NCBI GenBank assembly: GCA_940671915.1
Contig: CALNVZ010003433.1
Location: 16,776,884 to 16,840,883, forward strand
From: Paracentrotus lividus
Lineage: Eukaryota > Echinodermata > Echinoidea > Camarodonta > Echinidae
Length of the DNA stretch: 64,000 bases
Direction: 5' to 3'
Made by a program: the position numbers and the translations under genes
The notes under the pieces: generated by a model
Told to the model about the DNA's origin: nothing
Seen by the model: only the letters and a program-made list of their open reading frames with translations
The model's database searches: none
Shown: one piece after another, positions 25,901 through 38,100 of the stretch
How positions within the stretch are numbered: position 1 is the first letter of the stretch
Layout: the number at the start of each line of letters is the position of its first letter

Positions 25901-28900
25901 CTTATACACAGAGCAATACCACACCAATACAAATAAGGTTTATTTTGGATTTAAACAAAAAATAATAATCACAAGACATTGGTCGTAAATGTTCAGTTCC
26001 TTCACGAATACTATGAGCCTACATTACTCATTCTGTTTGAACCACTCCGCACTTGGCCAGGGTAAGTTATTAAGCATTCTACCCCAGTTACACCCAACCA
26101 ATTTTAAAATGGCCGGGGTAATCTATGTGGCCTTCTACCTCAGTCACACAGAGCAATACCACACCAATTTGAATAATGTTTATTTTTAGGATAAAAATAC
26201 AGTATAAAAACATTAGTTGTAAATGTTCAGTTCCTTTGTGGTTACTATGAGCCTATGTTACTCATTTGAATCACTCTCCATATGGTCAGGATAAGTTATC
26301 TTAATGCAGCCTACTGCCCCAATTACACAGATGAAAAGTTTTATGCAACACCAATTAAAATCACGTTCAATTTGGATAAAAAGTACATGAATTGGAAGAC
26401 AGTAAAACATGAAATTGATTGTAAAGTAAGGGGAAAAATTGTATGAAAAATTACAGAGACATCATATGATGTGGAGCTCATGGAAGGATTCCTCCTTTAT
26501 GTTTATTTTAGTTTATCTTTCATTCAAACATGAAGAGAATATAATCATTTTCTATGTCTGTGTCACTGTTTGTTTTATAACCCCTTTATCATATCTATAT
26601 CACCATTTGTTCTAAAGGTGTGTAGTACCGAGACAGCATACCTATCCCTTTACATTGCTAGGGAAACATGTAAAGAAAGACTGGCATTAATCCTTTTCTC
26701 ATATCTATATCATCACATTTGGTTCTAAAGGTGTGTAGTACCAGAGCACGCATACCTATCCCTTTTACATTGCTAGCAAATTGTAAGAAAGATTGGGCAT
26801 TAATCCCATTTCTCATATCTATATCACCATTTGTTCTAAAGGAATGTAGCAGTGAGACAGGATATCTGTCCCTTTACATGGCCATCAAAATTGTGAACAA
26901 AGATTAGTGTTAACCCCTTTACCATATCTATATCACCATTTGTTCCATAGGCGTGTAGCAGTGAGACAGGATACCTGCTCTATAGTAGCCCTGTCTCTCA
27001 ACATGGCTCAAAAGGTCCATCCAATCATCTGGTCTCAGAGCAGTCTACCTTATGATTGCAGGCAGGTACAAGCTGTCCCAAAGCCAATCGGTGAGTATAT
27101 AATCTCCTTATAAGTTATAGTGAATTTAATTTGGCAATTGCTGGTCTTTGTGATTTTTTTTTACTATGCAATCCATGGTTCTCTAACTCTAGGAAAAGAC
27201 TGGAACATTGCTGGTCTAGAATAATCATGTCTTCAAATATGTTTTGATATGACTGATGATAATATGAATTCATAAAGAACTTTTATCTGAAATCCTGATT
27301 TCCTGATTTCAGATCCTGATCCTGGTACTATGATAAAAGCGCAACAAAACTATATCACCCTGAGTTCACCATGGTACATCAATACATTAAATCCTGCCAG
27401 GCACCATATAATCTGGGTCTAGTGTGGCATACATGTATACACATACATTAATATCTTTTCATAGGACTTTACAGTCCACAACTTACCAATTATCAGACAG
27501 CTGATTCTACAGTGTTTTACAATATCTGTATATTATATGTCATGGACAAAGTAATTTAAGTGGTATATTTAATTATCTCTCTCTTTCCCTTTCCACAGGT
27601 GGTGTTTTAATTATGGCTGTAAACTCACTGCTATATCTCAATCAGAGTATTCCACCATATGGTGTATCTCTCAACTCACTCACAGACTGGAGTACTGCCT
27701 TCCCTCTCAGTAAGTTCATGAAAGCTATACTCTATTTATTTGATATGCAGGGAGGGGGGAGCAAAGACATGACAGTACCAAATCTAGGGGACACAACAGA
27801 TGCATGCCCCTCCGCCTATTTTTTGAAAACCACTCAATGACTGTACATGTTAAAAGCGCAATGCTTTTTTCAGCTGCACCCCTTATTTTCAAGTTTTTTG
27901 GGGGGCTGCACCCCTTTTAAATCCTGGATCCGCCCCACTACCGAGCTATATCTGATTGGCAGAGTCTGTTGACTAATATGTAGCTTCAATGTAATACATT
28001 ATGTCAACAGGATCTTTCATAGTGCCAGCAAACAAGAATTCTTTAGTGGCACACCTAGCTTTTTCCCAAGAAGGGGGGTTGACCTTTGACCTTGAGTCGT
28101 GACGACCGAGCCGCATAGGGGAAGAAGGATGAATACCTGTACGTGAACTAGAGGAGGGATGAATGAGAGAGGAAATATTTACTGATAAATGGATATATTG
28201 TTTTATTCTCTGTACAGAAATTCAGGAAGGAGTAAAGCTCACACTGGATTGCTCACAAGCTACCTTCATCTCTTATGATAGACTGGCACTCTCACTCAAA
28301 GATGGAGAAATGTAAGTCATCATATCTAATTTCCCTAGATTAGTTTATTATCCTGATGACAATAGTCTCATTTTTGTTTCAAAAGAAAGAATTTTTACTT
28401 TATAACTTTGTTGCGTCTTTCCCATGGACTAGAGATGTCAAAATGGTAAAATCGCTTCCCAGACAGAAGTAGTTGTTGCGGGGTCAAATCCTACCTGGCT
28501 CAAAGATTTTTTTCTGAATTTATTTTTTCATTCATATGCAGATCAAGCATTCAATCTATCACAATGGGAGTTACTGTACAACTTCTTTCTCTAGAAACCC
28601 TCTCATGAAACTTATTATTATTCATCATTTCATTTTGAATTACATTTTTTTTTTAATATCTTTTTCTCTAAAGGGATTTTTTTTTTGTTTGTTGTGTGTG
28701 TGTGTGAGCTGTGCACTTTCTTTAATACCAAATATATCACCATTTTTTTTTTCTTGTGGCCAAATTTAAAACATTGAGTATTTTTGATTGCTTGCCAGAA
28801 GTTTGTCTGTACCTTGTACATACATGTATATGATCAGATATCCCAAATTTAAGCCAAATTTTTGCATACTTAAGTTTCATGTCATACAGTAAAGTTGCGA

Positions 28901-31900
28901 TATCCCCATATGTTGATATTTTTGTTGTATGACTTTGTTTACTTTCAGCTATGTTCTAACTCTTCTTGTGGATGGCATGAGGAGTGTCAGAGGTTTTCAT
29001 TTTGACAAGGCTGCTGCTAGCGTGCTCACAACATGTGTAAGTATAAGGTGTATGATAAAAAAATGTTTTCATTTTGACAAGGCTCCTCCTAGTGTACTCA
29101 CAGCATGTGTAAGTATAAGGTGTATAATGAAAAAGTAAGAATATTATGGCTTAGAATGAGATATATAAGTGAATGCTGCTTGTGTACGCACAAAGATGCA
29201 AGTGTAGGGTGTATCATTAAAAAATAATTTTATTACTTGATATAAAACTTTGATCAATAAAAAATCTTGTAAGAGCCTATCCACTAACAATATTTACCAA
29301 AATAGACAAGAATATTTAATTTTACCTGTACATGACACATAACATTGTAGTTTTTTTTTTTTTTTTTTTTTTTTTTGGGGGTGGGGCTCAAATAGGCTTT
29401 AGGATTTATAAACTTTTCTCTATTTATTTTTTTCCCCTTTAAAAAAAAAAATTAATTTCATACTAGTCTTCTGATTTTGCTTCAACTTCAGATATGTCCA
29501 ATGGGAGATGGGTTTCTCTTCTTAGGATCACGCCTAGGTAACTCACTCTTACTGAGGTACACTGAGAAGGTATCGGAAACCAGTACGCCAGGTAAGGACT
29601 GTCATTGTTCTTTTCTTTTCTATGTTTGGGGGTATTAATTTTGTGGAAGAGCTGCAGTAATGAAGTTTTTATGCATGGGTATGTGTTTGTAATACTTGTA
29701 TGTATAGTTATGGTCACTTACAATACTTCTAATAGTAATGATAGTGAAGATCTATTCTATTTTATAATTTTTTATGATAATTTATACCATTGTAAAGTAA
29801 TATCAATTGTATCACTTTATTACGTGCTAGTAGTGGATAAATATATATGTGTTATATTAAAGTTCTGTTTGAAATATGTGAAGTGCATTAAAATGGTTTC
29901 TGTTTCACAAAGGGATTACAATGAACAAAAGCATTGAGCAAAGGGTTATTTGGCCTGCCTTAGTAGTAATATGCCTTCTTTTATTATTATTATATATATA
30001 TATTTTTTTTTACTATTGATCAATTTTTTCCCCCTGCAGATCCATCAAAGTCTGGGGAACAAAAACCGGTAAGAATGAAATATTTATTTAATATGAGAAG
30101 TTGTACATTATTACTTATAACAATCACTTGCATACCCCCTATAGTAGAGAGAAAGTGATGCATATTTGAGTCATATAAAAGTGAATTCAATGTGGAACTA
30201 TCTGCAAAACGTGAAACTTGTTTCAAATACAAATAAATTGTTCTGTAACCGTGTGCATCCGTTATGTCAAGACCTACAACATGTACATGTAGTTAGGAGC
30301 TCATTTGCATTGTTACGGCTTACTATTATGCTCTTTTGACTCTCACTCTACAAATTTTATAACACCTATTATGTAAATGTTGTTTTTTGTTATATAGGGT
30401 GAACCTCCAAGCAAGAAGATGAGAAGTGATGATGCAAGTGATTGGATGGGTAAGAGGACTGCTTTCCAACATTTTATCTCTGTCCTTTTTGTCTTTTTTC
30501 ATTTTCTCTCCTTTTCTCTCTCTTTCTCCCTCATTTCCCCCTCTCTCTTTCTCCCTCTCTCTCTCTCTCTCTCTCTTTTATCTCAGTCTCTCCCAGTTTG
30601 CCTCTTTCTCTTTTTAATCTCTAACTATCCCCCTTCAGATTAGGATAAAAAGTAAAGTTCTTTGTTTGGGGTGTTACTTTTTTAAGTCAAACTATCTCCT
30701 TTAGAGTCATCATTCACAGATTAAGTGAAAGGATTATGGCAGATCTATCTTCATTTACATTTAATTTAGAGGAAAAGATGCCCTATATTTTTACACCCCA
30801 ACTCTCTCCAATTTAACTTCACTAGTTCTTTCTATCTTTGCCTCCTATTCCTATTCTTCCTCTCCATTTTAACTTTATATCTTTTATTATTACATTCTCT
30901 CTCATTGATACCCTTCCCAACACACCACTGGACAGAATTATAATCTAGAATTCAGGGGAGGGGGCACAGTGCCTTTTTATTAGATGGCACGTATCCAGTA
31001 AACGCTTTGGCCCATATTCTGAGCTGCGGTCTCAAAAGGAAATTAATTCAAGTTCAGGTTTAATCGAACAATAAGATCACACAATTTCAATGCAACCCTA
31101 TTGTCCGAACCATAGTTTATTTTTGTACTACAGTTAAGAATATGGGCCATACATGTAGTTTTCAGAAATAATCCACAATGTTTCTTTCTTTTCCCTAAAG
31201 CATCTGACACCAAGTTCTTGGATGACCCTGATGAGTTAGAAGTGTATGGTAAAGAGGTCAAGAAGGCAGGAACACAACTCACATCTTATTCCTTTGAGGT
31301 ATGTCGTCTCCTCAAAATTTCATAATTTCTTAATATTGATGGAATAATAAAAGGTACAAACTGAAGGGGATACATTATACAATGTACTGTGTAAAGGGTA
31401 TGGAGATTAAAGAAATATTCATTCTGAAAATATGGTATGTAGAAATGATAATATAAAATTCAGATCTCATGTTCATGTATTTTCCAGGCCAGTGTTCATT
31501 GTTGTTAACCTTATCAGTAATCTCTTGTATTTTCTCCTTTTTCTATTTAGATTTGTGACAGTCTTCTGAACATTGGTCCATGTGGCAATATGATTATGGG
31601 TGAACCTGCTTTCCTGTCAGAAGAGGTAACTTTTATGTTAATGATAATAGTGGTAGGACTGATGGTAGTGGTAGTGTAAAGAGTTTTTGTGGAAATGGTA
31701 GGAGTGGCACTGGTTGGAGCTCTTGTGGTAGTCTGATAACAATGGTAAATGTGGCAACTTAATTGTGTTTAAGGCTGCTTTCCTGTGGTTACAGGTAATT
31801 CTTTTACCAAATGTTGTTTGTTCATTTCTGGTTATGAAAAAGAATAAGTATTCTAAAAATAATATTTATCAGTTTGTTGAGTATTGGAAACAAACTGCAT

Positions 31901-34134
31901 GTATATTTGAAAACATAATTGTACCTCATGAACATTTCAGGTTTGACAGTAATCATTTCTGCTTGCATTGATATAAAGATATAAAAATTACAAACATGAT
32001 GATGAAATATCCCGAAAGATTGTACCCATTCACCTTTTTTATAGTTAGATAATAATAATGATACAGGTGATTTGTATTGTGCAAAATGTCGTTGTTACAG
32101 TGTGTATCATTCTGTTATGTTTAGTTTCATAGTAACATTGATCCCGATCTGGAGTTGGTGACAACCTCTGGTCATGGCAAGAATGGTGCTCTCTCTGTCC
32201 TGCAGGTAAGCTTGATATAGGGTATTCACATGAGAGGAATTGTATACAAATTTTGTACAAAGAAAGATTGTGTAATCAAGTTACTACATGACTGTACTTA
32301 CAGGACAAGATTAGCATACCGTATTTGCCGGCGATAAAGCCGCAGCGCCGTATAGGCCGCACCCCCTTTTTGACAACTTCAAAAAACAAAATTCTGAAGA
32401 AAAAAAAATCCTAACAAATATATAAAAAATATATACAAAGAAAAGTAAGAAATAAGCCCTGAAAAGAGCAGCCAATGATTCATTTTTTAAGTACTCAAAA
32501 GAAATCGCTCAAAAGATAATGACAAGTCAGAATCTCCCTAGTCTAACTGTTAGAGTCTAATTCACTCAGATTCTTAGCAAAGAAATCGTTCAGCTAGCTG
32601 CTGCAGCTGCATCATTCACACAGCACAAAATCACAACAAACACACCAGCACAGCAGGCAGCATGTGTGCTCTGCGATCAGCCAACAAATGTTCCGATTTT
32701 GCTGCTAAAATCACATCTTTGGAACAAGTTTTCAACATGTGGTAGTGATGGCATATGAAATATTTACATATGCTCTTATATCCTACCTTTTTTCTTGAAT
32801 ATAATATTAAAATTAAAGCTGAAAATCTAGATCTAAAAGATGAAAAAGATAGTATTTTTTTCAGCTGTTTTTTAGCTGTGCATAACATGAACTACAGAGG
32901 GCGGCAGATCACCAAACATCATATTTTGCACTGAAAGTCAACTTCGCGATCAATTTTTTTAATTTTTTTTTTTGGACATGTATTTTGCTCAGAAATGACT
33001 CGTTATCGACAGCAATTAAAAAGAAAACAGAGTGCTGAGGTTTATTCATGAAAAAAAATAATTTTTCATCTCCACAATGTAGTTCAAACTTGTTGGCAAG
33101 ATCTTCTATTCCTGTGGTTCCTATTGCAATGTCTTACCAGTCCCATATGTGCAAAAACATGTTTTTTCAAGGGGTTGAAAATACCCGATTTTGTTGTTGT
33201 CGTGTATAAGCCGCACCCCGACTTTGCGACATCGTTTTATCCAAAAATACTGCGGCCTTTACGCCGGCAAATACGGTATATGGAATGTTGAATGATGTTT
33301 GATATTTTAAAAAGATAATAGTTCTTATTGTATATAATACTATACAATAAGTTTTGTTGATCTGAAGGGGGTTAAGAAGATTGAGTATGAAATACATGAG
33401 TCAAAGTATTACTATTATAAAAATAAGTATGTAATGAGAGCCTTTTAAAATGCTTTGATCTGAACTCTTTGCATACCTTATTTGACGTAATTGTGACGTT
33501 TGTATTTGTTTGCTACAAAACCTTCATATATCATTTTCTCAATAATACTGGTGCTCCATGATTTTGAACACAAAAATAATATGTGTATCATGTCTGTAGA
33601 GTAGATTTCTATTACTCATACTATATGCAAATGTAATAACTTTGTTTTTTGCTCAACAAAATAATGTGTCATGCTGCATTATTGAAGCAAGGTGAATGCA
33701 ATAACTTATCTTGTGATTTCTTTTCTTTGAATTTTGTTTGTCGATTGGCAGAGGACAGTGCGCCCTCAGGTGGTGACGACCTTTAACCTTGCTGGATGTT
33801 TGGATATGTGGACAGTGAAGAGCGTCAAAAAAGCGGTGAGGAATAGCTTTACTTTTTGTTAACTTCTTTTGCCACACTCAACCCTGTTGAGGTCTGTAGG
33901 TACAAGTAGGAAAACATTCAAATTATTCCGGGGGACCCTATTGGGAAAGATCAGGGTAACAAAACCTGGATAAGTTAATACCGGCAGATGAAAGACCCAA
34001 TATTAGTACTTGTTTAGTCCCGATTAAGATCAACCGCACATCTGATTGCAATCAGTTGAACGCAGTTCTATATTTTAATGGAGATGATCTCATTTGACTG
34101 CAATAATCTGTTTGGTTGATCTCAGTCCGTACTA

Positions 34135-34170
<36 letters not shown>

Positions 34171-35116
34171 CATTATTATTATTATTATTATTGTATGTGC
34201 AATATCTTTACACCATTTGTTGTTGTTTATGATTGTAGAAAGCTGATGAGAAGTCGACTGAGGAGACAGAAACCTCAAGCCCAGAGGACAAGGACAAACA
34301 TGCCTTCCTGATTCTGAGCAAGCAAGACTCATCTATGGTACGTAATCCTTGAATCATTGACTTTCAGATTTTTCTTTGTAGTTCCCGAAATATATTGATT
34401 TAAGTGAAAAATATATGTCACTGTGGATATACATGTTTTTTTGTGGTCTGGAACATTATTAAATAATTTTAGGTTGGGGCAGAAGGCTTGTGGTGAAAAT
34501 GGTTAATGATGACTAAGTAAAAGGTTCGAGACATGGTTTGTCTCCATGGCAACGATGCCCTAGTAATTCAAATCCTTGGCATGCTCTCATCGCAGTAAGT
34601 CAAAGATGGATCTTTCCCTTCCATCTTTGCAATGTGTTATAGAGCATACATAACATTGTGCAACAGATTCTGGCTTTGGTACAGACATGCCATAAGCTAC
34701 ACATCTTGTACATACACCTTTCTCTATCTTCCTTACTTCTCTCTCTTTTCTTCTTTCTTCCTTTCTCTCTCTCTATCTCTCTCTCTTAAATCTTCTTCCT
34801 GTTCATTCATTCTGTTCTTCTAAGTTGAGGTTTGAATATAGGGTAGCCTAGAGACACTGTGTCATATGAGAACAACGGCTGTCTGAAACCATGATTCAAA
34901 TCCACAAACATCAACATGTAGGGTATGTTGAAAAACACGTTTTCTACACAGAACTCCAGGAATGTTCTCTTATCAATAGGGTTCAATTTTTAAATAAAAG
35001 TGTGAAATGAATGGGGCAGGAAATCAGTCTTATGCTCTTAATTCACGTTATCAGGCATGATTTTTCTCCGCTAATCCGCTGATTTTGAAATTCTAAAAAA
35101 AAAACTAAAAAAAAAA

Positions 35117-35149
<33 letters not shown>

Positions 35150-38100
35150 GCATGTACATAGCGGAGGTGTTTTCGCCACTGCAGTTTTTTTTTTGTGTGT
35201 TCATCATGTATTCTGGAAATATTTTCCACTCTCACTGGTGTAATAACAGTCTACAAAAAATAAAGACCATCGATGATAATGATCCTTGTATAAAGGAAAT
35301 AGACAAAAATGTGGGCAACAAATTCAAGTGGCAATTGTTGGATCACTAGATCGATTTGAGGAAGTCGCAGCCAAAGAAATCGTGAATTTTCTATACCTAA
35401 AATCCCAAACCCACCCCCAGGACGTTCGGTCGCTACGCTCCCTCACTGGTAGCTATTTCCCTCTTTTTTGGAAATTTCTCTGTCTCGTATCTGGTTATTG
35501 AGCTGAGATTTTGATTGTAGTTCCTAATTTATGGAACAATCTGCAAAATAGATTTGAGAACAAAAATATATTTAGAATATTTCAGATCCAATTTGGAAAC
35601 CTCCCCTTTTAAAGGAATGCTAACACAGATGTAGCACTGATTCAGATCCTTCTATCCTGGTCAGCTTCTGAATTAAAGTCAGAGATACTGTATAAGCGAA
35701 TATTTTCTTCGCAGTTGGTTAATTACAGGATTTTTGTTTTCTTTTTCATCACTACATGTAGCTTTGTATTGAAGAGGAAAGTTTTGCAAGGATTGACTCA
35801 CTAAATTCATGAAAATAAAACAAAAATGGCCACTCATGCAATACATGGCGAGATATAAATGCTTATTGTTAATATTATTTTTATCTCATGTTTTTGGTCC
35901 ATAGGTGCTTCAAACAGGCCAGGAGATCACAGAGGTAGCAGCTGGAGGGTTCAGCACTCAGGCTCCAACCATCTTCGCCAGTAACATGGGAGATGATCGA
36001 TACATTGTACAGGTTATGAATAAAAGCATCTGCCTTATGGAGGGAGGTGAGTTGATTAAGTGCAATGTGGTGTTGTGTAGGTGTAGTGTAAGTGTAGTGT
36101 AAGTGTAGTGTTGATAAAGGTCTTTGGTAGTAGTTTTCAGCACAAAGGCTCCCACCATCTTTGCTAGTAACATGTGAGATGATTACTACATTGTAAGGTT
36201 ATGAACAAAAGCATTTTGAAAAAAGGATTAGCCTTTATTTCTTTATAAAAACATACCAAATACGCAAAATCCCTAACTTATAGTTTTCACTGTAGAAGGT
36301 TGGCATTCATGGACCTCTAGGAAGAACAGAGATACTTTATAAGTATCTCTGAATAGAGCATCCATCCTCTTATTATTTGTCTCATTATATACATGTATTT
36401 AATTTTGTTTATTCAATTTGTATATTGATTTTCATGTATGTATTTTCATTTGCTATTTTTTATATGGAGAATAAAACCAAACCAAACCAATGTATGCAGC
36501 CCTATCTTTTGCTTTATTATATTTCTGTCATGCCTTGTTTTCCACAGTTGAGTAGATTCAGAAAATGGTTGTAGACATAAATTCAACAATCAAAAAGTAC
36601 TTGCTTGTTGAGATATATCAGATTTTTGCACACATGAATAGCAAACGACCATTAAAAAGTTTGAACTAGAAGTCTCATAAACTCTTTCTCTGAATTTCTT
36701 TTCTGCTTCATTTTCCACAGTTGAGCAGATTCAACACATGGTTTTAGACGTTGGATCCCCCATCAAGCACTGCTCCCTGGCCGACCCATACCTACTGCTA
36801 CTGACCGAGAAGGGTGACCTCATACTAATGACCCTCAAACCGGACCAGCAGGGCAACGGTCATCGCCTTCACATGACCAAACCAACAATCTCACTGGTCA
36901 GTCTATATGATTATTATTATTATCATTTGTTTGACGTTTCAAAATAAAAGAATAATACAAAGTAATATGTAATTCATCATATCAAAATGAAACAAAAGTT
37001 GCCAACAAATAGTCAAGGATGTCAGAAAAATAATCAACTTTTAAATTTAAATTCATGTACTTTCCTTTTATTGTTTTAACTCAATTTTTTTTTACAGGGT
37101 ACACATGAAGCATTGAAGATTTAAGAAATCAAAAAATATCTTCCCCAATTTGACATCTTTTATTTTTTTTGCTGATTTCCTCGACGCTTTGCTCGACACC
37201 CTCGGTAACTTATGTTTTTTTTTCTTATGACTTGTGCCCCATTTTGATGTGATGTATCACGTATGCAAAATAGACTAAATAACAACAGAAGTATACATAG
37301 TATAAAAAGGAACTGGGGTAGAGATGATGGGAGTGCCTGGGTTTGGAAAAGGTTAACTAAATTACCATGACCGACAGGTCTGCCTTCCCACACCCAAGTC
37401 AGGATAAGAAATCGAAAGTAAACATATATAAATTAAGAGTGTGTAACTGGAAATTGGCAACACAAGCAAAATGTTCCCTTTTGTTAGCCCCTCTGTGAAC
37501 TTGCAATTCGATGAGCTGTAACTCAGTATTATTGATCTATTTTTTGTATGCCTTTCCAGAAATCCAAGATTGTTGCCTTGTGCGCATACAAGGATACCGG
37601 TGGAATGTTCTCTACAGCCAGCCTCTCTGCTAAAGAGAAGACTAACGGAAGCACGGCAGAGAAAACATCATCAAAGCCGGAAGCTAGTAGTCTCAACACC
37701 AGGTGAGGAAGGAATTTTCTGTAAAGCCCGCCTCACACTGTGGGAACTAATGTGATGCGATTTGGGAGAAAAAATGTTATAATATAAAACATTCAAACAT
37801 AGAAAAAACATACTGTCCAAAGTTCTGAATAATCATATGAATACGAGTATCAAAATTCATGGCTACGACAAACCCAATTCTCTGTATAAAATCAAATGTC
37901 ACAGCAATCTTTTGATTTGAAGCTAATTTGACCTTTACTCCTAATTAAAAGCTGTTTCAAACTAACTTAAGATAATTTTACACGTTTGAAATGGTACAAT
38001 TAATGCTAACTGCTACTAGTTCCAAAAATTACATCACAGCATATTGCACAGTGTGAGGCAGGCTTTACCAGTGTTGCCTCTGTGACACCAACAAGTTCAA

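Noticed and set aside
31771-31799. Copy of the exon 14 end (GCTGCTTTCCTGTGG...CAGGTAATT)
   Set aside because: About 14 bases match and the rest does not. Not counted among the exon-border copies.
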